Of a stretch of 64,000 bases of DNA, positions 12,579-22,900 are shown piece by piece. Source of the DNA: Asterias amurensis. Its lineage: Eukaryota; Echinodermata; Asteroidea; Forcipulatida; Asteriidae. The stretch is taken from contig NC_092661.1 in NCBI RefSeq assembly GCF_032118995.1, positions 2,172,501 to 2,236,500 of the forward strand, given 5' to 3'. Under the pieces are notes generated by a model that did no database searches, was not told where the DNA came from, and worked only from the letters and a program-made list of their open reading frames with translations. Every line of letters begins with the position of its first letter. The stretch's first letter is position 1. The translations under genes and the position numbers were made by a program.

Positions 12579-15500
12579 GCTCATCACGCCTACTTCATTG
12601 ACGACAGCAAAATTAAGTCCAACGGGGAAAAAACTTACAACAACCTTAATGTATTACTCATTATTTTATTCAGCTTACACGATAAATTTAGTCAGATATA
12701 AATACTTTTATCGCACTATCAATATTGTGTACTGACACAAATTTACTAACGTATAATCATTTCTAGATACATGTCTTTGAAATAAACGAACACTTGGCTT
12801 AGGCTGCATGGTACAGAAAAAAAAAGATTTATTCAAACAAGAGGGCGCACTTTCGCATGGTTCCTTATATTGTATCACGCACGCAGACGTACCAACACGT
12901 CTGGCATACGACCTGTGAAGACATCGTTGTGAGTAAACCGACGACAGATTCTAGTGAAGATTTACTTCTAAGTATTTATTCGAATTTGTTTTAATCAGTT
13001 GTTTTAATGAGTATGTTCAAACTAAAAAATTATATTAAGCTTTGATATCAGATGCTGACTACATATGTCAATTTGAAAAGGAGGTAGATACGGCTGTTGG
13101 CTAAACGTTGGGAGCGAAGTCTTTCCAGCTTATTCAGTCTGTAGTTGCGGGCAGTAATCCTATAATCCCTTTATTGTCAGCCACTTGACAAAGGACCCGT
13201 CGAGCCTATTGTTAGTGCCCCTGGCCCATCCAGACCCAACACCATTGTGTTGAGGTTGTGAAGGTTTAATGAGGAAAGGTGAGCAACTTTAACCCCTGAT
13301 ATGCGGATTATTCATGACACCAGTCATTTCTTTTGTTGATCGGCAAACCGCCAGATTCGGCCCGTTTCGGCCTAGCTCTCGGGCGGTTAAATAGATACGT
13401 GCTCCCTAATCAAACAAGGAGCACTGGAGTGAACCCCTTTCTCTTTGCACTAAGTGTTCTTTAAACATTAAAAATGTAAACATGTACCCGATTGAGTAGT
13501 CGGTTAAACATCACAGGCTTAATAATATTTGGGGGCTGATCATCCTTACTCGCAGCTAAGAGCTGAATTGCGAAGGACGCGGCTACAGCGTGTTCATGAA
13601 GCAGGCATGCAAGGGTGCCTTTTGCTGCCAGCCACATCAACCCATTATAACCACAGAGCACAACCAAGATCGAAAGTGTTTGATTTATCCCGAGAGAGGA
13701 AAACTGGATGGTCTGGAAAACCCTCGTGGCACAGCAGAGAACCACCTCACAACTCAACTCACATATGGCCCTGGCCGGGAATCAAACCGAGGTCACCTTG
13801 GTGAGAGGCGAGCGCTTTAAGCAAAAGCCAACCCTGCCACCAAAAGGCTTAGTTGAACTATTGAATTATTTTCAAATATTTCTTACTTCTCTCTATGGAC
13901 TGGTACACTGTCTGCTGATTTGACTCTCGGCATCCCGTCTTCCGATGGGGGCTTCGTCCTCTCCTTTGGCCCACTGTGGACCCTCCTCTGAAGGAGCTCC
14001 TGATGAGTCGGAGACGGTAGAGGGTTGGACAGCTGCCTCTCTAAGGGTTGGGGTAAAATTTGAACTGCAAAAAAGAAAGTAGATACACATATGGTGTTAC
14101 CACAAACTAAATATATACTGATAGGTATGCAATGCCTCAAATTCCATATGCAACAAGAACAAGATGAATGCTAGCAGGCTCAGCACGCTATCCGGAGGTT
14201 ATTGGTTCGAGTCTCAAACCCAAATTAATAATGAAATACTTCATTCTCTAGTAGCTAGATTGTGATCCTTTACAACAGTATTATCCTTGCTCATCGGGCA
14301 TACCTATACCATTCCTCTAACTTTCTCAACTCCCAAGGAGCATACAACCCCAAGCTTCTATAATTAGCACTAACGGGTTGTTATTCCAACACACCACTGT
14401 CCCAGCCCTCTCAGGTTCCCATTTATACCCCAAAATATTTGTGTGAACCCCTTGCAGAAGTACCATGCAGCTACCACATTCAGGCTTTTGGGGGAACCAG
14501 TACTACATGTACACGCCTTCAGAGCCGGATCAACCAATCAAATCATTGGAATGGTAAACCCAAAGCCTGTCAAATTCCTGGCCCCTGAATGTGTTTAGGC
14601 TGGTACCTCACCTGCAAGACCATCTTGACTAAGGGCGCTCTTCAACTTGGTGTGCATCCGTCGCTTTCCGGACGTTGCTCGGGTTGAATCCAGAGGCGGG
14701 GGCTTTGGCGGTTTGGCCAGATGGGGAACGTATTCAGCGCTGGAAGAGGGGGATACTGGACTGATGGATTGGCTTGGCATCTACAGAACAGGGACGAGAT
14801 TGGAGGAAAAAGAAAAATTGTGAAAATTTTATAACAGTTTTATCTAATGTACTCCTGTGCACAGTTGTGCCGTCTTATAAAACCTGCGCAGATGACTGGT
14901 TTCAAATGGTTTTAAAAACTAGCTTACTCACTAGTATGTTTTAACAAAAAGCGGTAAATATTTAAGGAGCTTAATAAAAAACACTTACATGTTCAAGAGG
15001 GGTAAGCCTTGTTCCAGATGATGGTCGAGAATCGCTGCCATCAAAATGCCGAGCACCCAGGCTGGAAGAAAACAAATGTAATAAAGAGTTTTCATTTTGG
15101 TTTTACCTATATACACCAATATGTGATAGCACTGTATACTCAGTTCTCTTACATGCATTTACACAACAGCTTAAAAACATCCCATCCGAAAGATGGCATA
15201 AGCCAGTAGCATAATGTGTCTTGCTTAAGGACACAATTGTCAGGACCAGAACTCGAAACCCTTACTCTGCTGATCAGAAACACCAGAGCTTGAGTCCAGT
15301 GCTCTTGTCCACGACACGTCACATAAAGCACTATATGAGAATGGAGTATTATTCCATTCTCAGATAGTTCTAGCAACTTATCAAAGGTAAACAAACCTAA
15401 ATGCAGATGGAGGTCTGTCATTTGGACTTCTCGGAACACTTCCACTAAAAAGTGTCCGTTTATCTTCCAACGGCGTGAATGGTCGCTTTGTGCGTACTGT

Positions 15501-15626
15501 GCGTAGTGACGATCGGGCTTCCTTGATGATGTCAGAGCTTGTCGTGACGTCAGCAGGTTTCTCATAGAAGGCTTTGGGTTCCTTGGGACGCCTTCTACTC
15601 GGCCCAGTCTTGTTCACTTGTGCCAT
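2136..15626 (-). CDS. ARMC2: ARMC2, armadillo repeat-containing protein 2 (16 coding exons)
   Basis: All junctions are GT..AG with matching phases. Coding exons in transcript order: 15626-15397, 15061-14989, 14780-14612, 14064-13887, 11854-11679, 11592-11405, 11042-10940, 10394-10216, 8642-8446, 7666-7426, 6839-6647, 6319-6197, 5279-5166, 4572-4440, 3189-3029 and 2305-2136. They sum to 2628 nt, or 875 aa, against about 867 in human. The N-terminus carries the family block LRTVRTKRPFTP followed by RPPSAFSLG and SDSRPSSGTRL. Residues from about 275 onward are helical armadillo repeats (e.g. FALGNLTAKNDDF, SEELVLNTVITINNLS, LVDFGRSDWQLA, LWNYSENITNS). The C-terminus has PVAAQLLNRVEQH, as in the human protein. 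In mammals ARMC2 is needed for sperm axoneme assembly; that role here is inferred. The gene is head-to-head with UTP11. Introns hold many SINEs and MITEs, and exon 14 has a nearby partial duplicate. Confidence 0.93.
2560..2670. mobile_element. Fragment of family 1-related MITE
   Basis: It starts 'tttaaagccattggacac' and continues 'ttcggtaaa', then 'ataaaataacaaacctgtg', matching the ends and interior of the TTAA MITE family. The far end is missing. Confidence 0.5.
2738..2812 (-). mobile_element. Tigger/pogo-like terminal fragment
   Basis: On the minus strand the end reads CAGTCAACTCTCGTTATAAC followed by more 'ttataa' motifs. That is the terminus style of pogo/Tigger DNA transposons and their MITEs. 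Only one end is seen. Confidence 0.45.
3257..3544. repeat. Three exact-length 96-bp tandem repeats
   Basis: 'attgaaatctagagcc' recurs at 3260, 3356 and 3452, giving three 96-bp units with few mismatches. Because 96 is divisible by three, a 103-codon minus-strand frame stays open. It is not an ARMC2 exon: exons 14 and 15 splice directly in phase around it. Confidence 0.85.
3725..3830 (-). mobile_element. SINE family C body fragment
   Basis: 'tgcatcagggataaag' followed by 'tgttagcactgtatactcagtac' repeats the family C body in reverse orientation, without the tRNA head. Confidence 0.5.
3895..4110 (-). mobile_element. tRNA-derived SINE, family C (best copy)
   Basis: Read on the minus strand, the head has a TAGTCTAGTTGGTAAGACAC A-box region and GGTTCGAATCC as B box. 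The body then carries 'ctgagtatacagtgctaac' and a pyrimidine/T-rich end. The intact internal RNA polymerase III boxes mark this as tRNA-derived rather than a tRNA gene, since no acceptor stem closes. Confidence 0.75.
4118..4363. repeat. 22-bp minisatellite, about 11 units
   Basis: The unit 'cctatgttttggcagttcga' plus two bases repeats about eleven times with only c/t variation and one 'tttcgg' at the edge. There are no unique spacers, so it is not a CRISPR. It begins right at the head of the adjacent SINE C in an ARMC2 intron. Confidence 0.9.
4548..4870. repeat. Tandem duplication including the 5' edge of ARMC2 exon 14
   Basis: Two ~170-bp copies share 'accatcatctcatcca', 'ggaatgcctggctgtaattg' and 'cagagaccttatttgcatat'. 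The first holds the true exon 14 acceptor (exon start 4572). The second, near 4730-4745, keeps only the first dozen or so codons and lacks a CAG acceptor in the same place. Confidence 0.7.
5640..5815 (+). mobile_element. SINE family C, degenerate
   Basis: 'gtaagacaatgctctaaaattgc' and 'gtgtatacagtgctaagac' match the family C head and body. The B box is decayed (GGGTTAAAATC). Confidence 0.55.
5821..6143 (-). mobile_element. tRNA-derived SINE, family B
   Basis: On the minus strand the head reads GGTGGCACGGTTGGCTTGTG and has a strong B box GGTTCGATTCCC. The ~320-bp body matches a second copy at 13533-13845 almost throughout. Both are in minus orientation in ARMC2 introns. Confidence 0.75.
6412..6632 (-). 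mobile_element. SINE/LINE 3' tail fragment
   Basis: 'ataataatactaataac' followed by 'ttatatagcgcatttcac' is the reverse complement of the tail shared by SINE A and LINEs here. It ends at 'gcaggtacccatttatacccc', only 15 bp from the ARMC2 exon 11 donor. Confidence 0.55.
6876..6945 (+). mobile_element. Left end of a family 1 MITE
   Basis: 'taaagacactggacactattg' then 'gtaattgtcaaagac' matches the family 1 terminus. The element stops before a family A SINE at 6993. Confidence 0.6.
6993..7310 (+). mobile_element. tRNA-derived SINE, family A, subfamily 2
   Basis: The head has A box TGGCCGAGCAG and B box GGTTCGAATCTC. The body has 'gctctaccggccagg' and 'cagccctaggagtaggtgg' and ends A-rich. The copy at 18708-19018 is closely related. 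Confidence 0.75.
7757..8119. mobile_element. TTAA MITE family 1, near full length
   Basis: The left boundary is TTAC then AGGCAGTGG, with a short internal change. The right end is CACTGCCT followed by TTAA. The middle is itself an imperfect palindrome, including two copies of 'gaggtcttgaaatcga'-type sequence. It lies in an ARMC2 intron. Confidence 0.75.
8165..8400 (+). mobile_element. LINE 3' coding-end fragment
   Basis: Conceptual translation gives 'SLWNSLPGACFPS' and 'YNLDCF' in neighbouring frames, typical of the end of a LINE reverse-transcriptase ORF. A T/A-rich tail follows. It is short, 5'-truncated and frame-broken. Confidence 0.55.
8652..9005 (-). mobile_element. tRNA-derived SINE, family A
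   Basis: It reads from the (AAT)n and 'cttatatagcgc' tail to a reversed B box (GGGATTCGAACCC) and 'ctgctgatcagaaacacc'-type head. The 5' tRNA end is cut just after the B-box region. Confidence 0.7.
9167..9760 (+). mobile_element. SINE family A with internal 80-bp expansion
   Basis: The head at 9176 has 'cgtggccgagcgatctag' and a degenerate B box. From 9342 to 9745 an ~80-bp body segment is tandemly repeated about five times ('agtggatgatacc' at about 9345, 9427, 9507, 9587 and 9667). Single-copy relatives at 6993 and 18708 show the segment once, so the expansion happened inside this copy. Confidence 0.75.
11075..11224 (+). mobile_element. LINE coding fragment
   Basis: The plus-strand translation contains 'ITPIVKQLHWLPISQRI', the conserved block near the C-terminus of L2/CR1-type LINE ORFs. 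It ends abruptly at the TTAA of the next element and is 5'-truncated. Confidence 0.65.
11225..11372. mobile_element. Hybrid MITE: family 1 left end, family 2 right end
   Basis: The left part is TTAA then AGACACCGGACACTATTGG, as in family 1. The right part is 'caaagaccaactcgtcc' then 'caaggcaacgtgttcct' and TTAA, as in family 2 (23394, 35614). At 148 bp it is bounded by TTAA on both sides but its two termini are not complementary to each other over their length. Confidence 0.7.
11880..11947 (-). mobile_element. SINE family A tail, split by an insertion
   Basis: 'aataataacctttgttctta' and 'aaagtgctgagtat' match the reversed tail region of family A. The head-side remainder ('aaggagcactggagtgaacc') resumes at 13408, on the other side of the 1.46-kb element. 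Confidence 0.5.
11948..13407. mobile_element. 1.46-kb DNA element with ~54-bp terminal inverted repeats
   Basis: The left end starts AGGGAGCACGTATCTATTTA and continues through 'accgcccgagag'. The right end is the inverted match with two or three mismatches. No transposase ORF is visible, and a ~33-bp T run begins near 12544. No clear target-site duplication was found. It fills most of ARMC2 intron 4 and interrupts a family A SINE. Confidence 0.7.
13533..13845 (-). mobile_element. tRNA-derived SINE, family B
   Basis: Second family B copy, collinear with 5821-6143 from 'ttactcgcagctaagagctg' to the reversed tRNA head 'ggttggctt'. The B box is slightly decayed (GGTTTGATTCCC). Confidence 0.75.
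14290..14460 (-). mobile_element. SINE body fragment
   Basis: 'cccaaggagcatacaacccc' and 'caggttcccatttatacccc' parallel 6530-6620, in reverse orientation. No tRNA head is present. Confidence 0.4.
15130..15345 (-). mobile_element. SINE family A, 3'-truncated
   Basis: It reads from 'ttacatgcatttacacaac' to the reversed B-box region (degenerate, 'cgaaaccctt') and head ('gagtccagtgctcttgtcc'). It lies in ARMC2 intron 1. A family C fragment ('gcactgtatactcag') abuts it at about 15100-15143. Confidence 0.6.
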
Positions 15627-16440
15627 GGTGCGATACTACCTGGAGACTACAACTAAAAAGGAAAAAAAATTGAAACTTTATAGGGAAGGTATGTGTTTGG
15701 TTATAATAAATCTTAAAATTAAGGGCAATATAATAAGCTTTACTTATTTAGTGAGACAATACACATCTAAGTAAGTGATCGTTTTACAAAGAGCAGCTAT
15801 TTTTATTTCCACTTTTTAAATAAATCATGGGTTTTTACATTTTTGTAGCTGACATTTTTTAAACAATGTCTGGCACTCAATTTGCCACAGTGAGTGAAGC
15901 GCAGCTTTCTCGCTTGATTGTTTTTGCATTTTTAGCCTGCTTGTTCTGTTGTTTATAATTTCTAACCTAAACTAGTCTAACTTCAGACTTAACTTCAGGT
16001 TAACTTTCTATATCTTCGGGTCAAGTTGCATCTTTACAATGACCAAGTGACCATGTACACTTTCCCAATGGCACTGGCAATGCAAATGATCAAATCAAAC
16101 ACAAACAGAAAGAAAGGGTGCATCGAAATTCCACCAACGACCCGACGTCTTTCATTCATTTCAACCCATTTCATTCACACACAATCCAGTGAAGTTTTGT
16201 CTGACAGCGATAACACCGACAAATCAAGACCATAAATCACGTAAATATCGCAACTGACTGTCACTAAATCTCAAATAAAACAAACCCTTAAATGCTACGG
16301 AAAAGGGAAACAGGCTAACAAACGAGATCGCATTCAGAAAAATGTGTTATTTCGGCGGTTATTTTTATGCTTACCTTCCAGAGCCGACATCGGAAAAATT
16401 TCAGCGTTCATAGCTACGGAACAGCGCCCTCTGTTGTCAG
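15627..16440 (-). other. ARMC2: ARMC2 5'UTR exons and intron
   Basis: On the minus strand an acceptor (CTTTTTAG) falls about 25 bases before the ARMC2 ATG, at about 15651. A donor GGAAG|GTAAGC lies near 16377. This implies a non-coding first exon around 16377-16440 spliced to the first coding exon. It is predicted from splice sites only. Confidence 0.5.
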
Positions 16441-16910
16441 AAAAGACATCACAGTCTGCCGTTCAAAAAAGTTAATTAATTGCTTTTTCCTTCTTTTTAT
16501 GTTTCTAAAGTATATATAAAAAGTGTGTAGTTACCGTATAATTAGGTGTTTTGTGTATTTTTGTGAAGCGGTTGCTTTCGATCAGCTTTTTTAAATAGAC
16601 CCTTTTCGAAACCTCGGCAACACGGTTATACTATGCAGTATCCGTACCAACCATTTGAACGTGCAAGGACGGAAGCCGCTGTAAGAGACAAAACGTTAAA
16701 GCCGTAATTTCGAAAAGGGCCAACAAAAATAGAAACACGTGAATTAAAAAAACATTGTTGACAAAGGAGGGCGCACTTCATAAAGCATGTTCTACCGAGA
16801 ATTGAGAAGTTGGTTTTTTGTTGATCGCTTTTTATCACGAAATAATACCCAAATAGCTTTAAATTCAAAGCACAAATTGTTGTGCCTTTGACGTCAGACA
16901 AATATCCACC
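16441..16910. promoter_or_regulatory. Divergent ARMC2/UTP11 promoter region
   Basis: ARMC2 runs left and UTP11 runs right from this ~470-bp gap, so both promoters must lie here. No TATA box is obvious at either side. A 124-bp MITE occupies the middle (16598-16721). Transcription starts were not determined. Confidence 0.5.
16598..16721. mobile_element. 124-bp MITE in the shared promoter
   Basis: The left end GACCCTTTTCGAAACCTCGGC and right end GCCGTAATTTCGAAAAGGGCC form ~21-bp imperfect inverted repeats. It is non-coding. Confidence 0.65.
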
Positions 16911-19900
16911 ATGTCGTCGTTTAGGAAAGCTGCAAAGACAGCTCAAAAAACACACAGAGAGCGATCTAAGGTAAGTCACATTTTGTTGCAGAATGATTAT
17001 GAATCCAAACTTGATTTTTATTAACTAACCAATGATTTGCAGCCTATAAATTATAATGTGCATGGTGCACATATTTAAGTAGTAGATAATACCTGGCACT
17101 GGCTACACAATGTATCTTGAGGATACTTTCCGTATCCTAAATCTCATCCTCCCGAGTCCCTGCCATCCACCGAAGGTTGGTTTCAATGTTTTATTAATGA
17201 TAAAAACCGTACCCAATTCATCATGTTCATACGCGTTATGACGTGACTCGGGATTCATACACGCGTTTGACGTGATTCGGGTATGAAGTGACTTGGGTGT
17301 ACGAAGTTGCTTGGCTACGAAGTGACTTGGGTATGAAGTGACCGTCATTCCCTGCCACAACTTTTTCACTCATTTTCAATTTTACAAAAAAAAGGTTTTA
17401 TTTATCTCAATTGAATTTAGTTTCCTTATTATAGCTCCATGGTTATACTTATAATAGGTAAAACTGTTTTATTTCATAATGACATTCAAGGAATGAAAAA
17501 GTGGCCCATGGTGTTTAGAGCTTTTTCATCCTTTTTAATACCCGATAATTGTCTTTAATTTATATTTTTATTTTTTAATAATAATTGTTTGTTTACTAAT
17601 TCTTCTATTTTGAAATGGATTGAAACGGATGTTAACTTTTTTTTTTAACTATTTTTAATAATAGTTGCTCCATGTCCCTGACTCCTATCCCGTGTTGTGT
17701 TTGCGCCGACTGCAATACAATCATTCCCGTCAATCATGCATTGCTAAATCCCAAACAAGATTTTGTACAAGCTAAGCTTTAGCATCTCATCCAATTCCAA
17801 ACAGTATTGAGACTGGTGGTGCCGTGCAAGGAAAATATTGGGAAATGTAGACAATTATTATAAATGCTTCTCATACAAAAAAAGTCGTTTGAAACTTCAT
17901 TCTACTATCAACATTTTTGTTTTAATTGTGAAATTTTGTATTTCAGCCAACGGATCACCTTGGCTATCTGGAGAAGAAGAAAGACTACAAAAAGCGAGCA
18001 AAGTAAGTGAAGAAAGGTTACCTCAGATCCTAGATCTGTACCCAAGAACGTAGATCTTAGCCCAAGATCCTAGTTAAAGTCCGGATCCTAGATCCTAATC
18101 CAGGAACCTAGATCTAACCCAAGATCATGAAGATCCTAGATTTTTACCTAAAAACATAGACTTTTACCCAAGATCCTAGATCATTACCCCAAATCCTAGA
18201 TCTTTACCCAAAATCCTAGATCTTTACCCAAAATCCTACATGTATCTCTTTACCCAAAATCCTAGATCTGAGTGGATTATTAATTCCTATATTCAGCCCC
18301 TCAGAGTTATTTTCAGCCCTTACCGATAATGGCCTTACGCATTGTTTTGGGCAATTAAAACATCATCATGAACGCATATCAAAAAATTATGTATAAATCA
18401 ATATACCTCTGAAGAAGGTCTGGTTTGGATCGAAAGCTAAGGCCATCTACCCTACTCACTATATAAATCAATAAGAATATATATTAAAAGATGTGATTAC
18501 TTTTTACAACTCATCTGTTTCCCTTTTCCCTGAATTGTTTAGTGACTACCATTCCAAGCAGAACAGACTCAAGAGTCTACAAAGAAAAGCTCTCAACAGA
18601 AATCCAGATGAATTTTACTTCAAGATGGTCAACTCAAAGCTCCAGGTAGGTACATTGTGGTCCTTACAATTCTAAAGGCGTGTCATGATACAGACCCCCG
18701 CTCTTGTGGCGTGTCATGGCCGAGCGGCTAAGAGCACTGGATTCAAGCTCTGGTCAGCAGAGTGTGAATCGAATCACGGTTGTGACACTTGCTACGCAAA
18801 ATTTGGGAGGTAGTGCTTTCTGCTCTACCGGCCAGGGGTCTGACTGATGATACTCAAGCATACATCCGTATGGGCTCTGAAAGGGGTAACCCTGTTTCAG
18901 CCCTAGGAGTAGGTGGCAACGGCCTCTGAAAAAAAAATTGTAGCCCACACCTTGAAGTGGCCTTCAGGCCTTGTGTGGGTGGCGACTTGCATACAAAAAT
19001 ATATATGAAAAAAAAGGTAAACATTTGGCTTACGGAACCTTTCAACTATTTTATTTTTTAATCTTATATATTAATATACTATGAATAAAATTAACATGTG
19101 AAAACTTATCTAAAAGTTGTCATGTATTTTAGGTATTGCTGAAAATCCGTAGCGAATGTGTCCACACAGGAAGAATGATCCCTAACAGGAATACACAGTC
19201 TGAAAAAAATGTTACGACAGTAACACTTCCCAGTTTCAGATTTGGGACATAAAAACCGATATCCTTTTACCTAACCACTCTACTTCAAAATGAACTGTTT
19301 CTCAAAACGCTTTATACTATAGAAAGCTGCTGTACACTTCTAACCAAAAGTTGTTATTGCAAAGTTTCAAATGCTACTTCATAGAGGCTTTGAGATGCCT
19401 GTACCTAAAGCGCCATATAATAACTGGTTAGTATTTATATTATGGGAAAAAAAGTAAAAATAAAAGGGTGACAATTTGCTGTTTAAAAGTTATTTCTACC
19501 CAATATTTATACTTTACATGATATCTTGAACTGGTCACTGGTAAAAGCACGGAACTTGAAGATTAATCCTCGTCGTCAATGTTGTATTGGCATACAAGGG
19601 GTGAGTCGAGGAGTCCGGCGTTAGGAAGAAATGACACGGTGGACGCTCAGCTTGGGTGCAGGATTCAGACTGACGGCCTTGTGGCCAGCTTGGGAGCTGG
19701 CCACTCATGCTGTCATGCCTGACTGATTTATTATTATGTAACCAATCACCAATTACCACATTATTATATTTTACCTAATTTCATTGAGTGATTCTTTTGC
19801 TTTTTTGAAAGGATGGAGTTCATAAGTGGCGGAAGAAGGAAGAGGTGATTACGAGGGAGCAGCAGTTGATGATGGACACTCAGGATAAGAGATACGTCAA

Positions 19901-22900
19901 TCACAAACTCACTGTCGAAACAAAAGTAACTATCAAAACTTTGTCTTCTTATATTTTGTACGATTCATTCTGTTTTGGGCCGAAGACTGATACTGATGTC
20001 TTTTGTGTGTCTTCACCCGACCTCATTCCCAGGGGTGATCGATCTCGCCGCGCAATTTTTTCCCAGCATGCCTTGCTCGATCATAACCCCTGGAAGTGTG
20101 ACTTCAAAATATCCAAATATAAGGGATATTACAATTAGTCCTGTGGTTGATCTGTTCTGTGTTGGGCGTTAGTCGCGCACGGGCTGGATGCGCTGTGTGT
20201 AATAAAAGTCATAAACTTGCCTTGGCGTTCAGTGTTGCGTGATGAATACGTACATCTTTATAGGCACGCGTTTCAGCATATAGAGCTTTTTGAAGACGCA
20301 CAGCGATTCATATTTTGCGCGTATATGATAGCCAATCAAAGACACGGATCATAGTTTCCCTCCCAGGGGTTAGAGACGTACGCAGAGCTAGCGTGATACG
20401 GCGCGCTGCCCATGGTTGCGAGGTTGGTAATCACCTAACAGAATCACCATTTTCACAGATCAATAAAACCAAGGAGCTATCAGCAAACATGCCATTTTTG
20501 CCCGTACTTATACCAAGGGTCACATTTGGTTTTACCCATACACTGATTTGTTAAAGGCCCTGGACACCTTTGGTAAATGTCTAAGACCAGTATTTTCAAT
20601 TGGTGTTCCTAACATATGCATAAAACAACAAACTTGTGAACATTTTGGCTCCTTTGGTCATCGCAGTTGCAAGGAATAATGAAAGATGCATTCAAAAAAT
20701 ACTTTCTCAAATACTGCGTTACTTCAGAGGGAGTTGTTTCCCCACAACGATTTAAACTATCAGCAGTAGTTACAGCTCTCTGTTGCTTGTTACCAAGTAT
20801 GTTTTTATGGTAATATTTGTCATGATTCGCTACCAAAAGTGGCTGTCACCTTAAACAACCAAGATTTTACGACAATTAAGCTTGACATTCTCTGTGTTCT
20901 ATTACTAACAGATTCTTCCTTTTATTTTTTTCAGAAAATAGAGAAGTTAAATTCCTCTCTGCATTATGTGCAAGAGTCAATAGAAAAACCCAAGAATAAG
21001 CACACCTTCTTTGTAGACTCCAAACAAGAAGGTTAGTATGAACATTCAGTGGTCTGGTTTTGTGGGGTTAGTGGAGAAAGTTGTCTGCTGCGCAGAGTCG
21101 GCACGTAGTCTGCGTGTAGCCTGTGCGTAGTATGTGCATAATCTGCACATATTCTACTTATCGTCTGCACTCTCCAAGTTATATGTTTTTGTTCCAAGTT
21201 AACACTCCTTTCCCTCCGACTTCTTCATTAATTGTTATTTGTATTTGTAATATTGTACACCTCCCCAGGGTTATGGGGTATGTTCCAGTAACAATACAAT
21301 TATTGACTTACCTTATTTCTCCTTTTCCAGTTGAAGATTTTGATGTAAAAGCCCATCAGAGGACATTCCAGTCAGAGGATTCACTCCCTCTGGAGGACAG
21401 CAGTGAATTCACACTGGAAGAGGTATGTACTTATAAGAGCTTTACATAAACGCAACATTTGTCTGTCCATAGGTTAGGGAACAAAAACATTGTGCTTAAA
21501 GACACTGGACACTATTGGTAATTGTCAAAGACTACTAATCTTCTCACTGGGTGTATCTCAACATTTGCATAAAATAACAAACCTGGGAAAATTTGAGCTC
21601 AAGTGGTCGTCGTCAAAGTTGCGAGATAACAATTGTCATACGAAGTTATGTGTTTTCGGACATTGTCAGATGCTTGAATTCAAGTTTTTTTTTTATTACA
21701 ATTGTTTTTGAGCAATTACCAATAGTATCCAGTGCCTTTAAAGGGAGGATGTACCTTTTGTAATATGTCAAAAAATTGACGACCATAAAACTTAAGAAGA
21801 TATTGTTTGATATATACCACTTAATTTATTTTTATCTCTTTTATTTTAATACACCAACAAAATTTTGTAATTTTATCTATTGCCCAGTCTTACTCATTCA
21901 TAACATGTCCGTGTCCCTTTTTATTTGTGTACAGAATGGTATCGTTTTCTTTGTATACGTTTCTTTTATCTTTGTCTTTAAAGGGAAGGGGAACAAGAAG
22001 AATTTGCTTCTCATTTTGCTTCACATGTTAACAGTTTTCATTTGTACAAGTTATTATATGTTTTCTGAGCAATATTATGTGTTGATTGATATTGCCATGA
22101 AATATATGTATCTGAAATGAATTTTGTTTCTAAGTGAGATTTTATTTTCATTTTTGAAGATTCTAGACATTGAGAAGAGCAGGAAGTACCGGGAGCTAAG
22201 ACAGAGGAAAGACAGACAGAAACAACTGAAAATCATCGCTGGTAAAATGCAGGCCAGGAGCATCAAGAAGGTACGTGATGAAGGTGGAGAAATTATTAGG
22301 TTTCGACAGAGAACATGCTGCCAATAGATGGATTGCAATTGACTGACATATTTGATGAATTGTGCACTCGTGAAGAGCTACCGTTGGCTGAGAGTCACGC
22401 GCAGCACGTACATGCTGCCATTTTCTCTTGTTAGTACATCAAAGAGGATGGTCGATGACGCATATTGCAACCCATCTATAGACTGTATCGAAAATGACGT
22501 TACCATTCAAATACCTGCCAACAACATGGTGTCTGTGAGCGTGTGCGTGTACATGTGCGTGCGTGCTATACAAATAAGACTGGGAATGTTTCATGCTTCA
22601 TTGATGTACGTGTTTAGACGAACATACGACCTGCCCTAAAAGATGTCCACTTTCATAGCAACTAAGGGGTTATTAGATACGGTCTATTTCACAAAGCAAT
22701 CAAATTCATCGCAAGACAAATTGTCAGTATCACCATAGTGATTTGTATTGTGACATCACACTGTACTTAAAGCAACTTGATTGATTTGCAGTTAAGATCA
22801 ATCTTAGATCTTTGTGAAATCGGCCCGTGATCTGCAGGTGTATTCATTCACTGATCACTTTTGTTACTTTGGAATCGTCACTTATCAAGTTATTCCTATG

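Noticed and set aside
12454-12735. 93-codon frame including a long Phe run
   Set aside because: It reads a ~33-base T run inside the 1.46-kb non-coding element.
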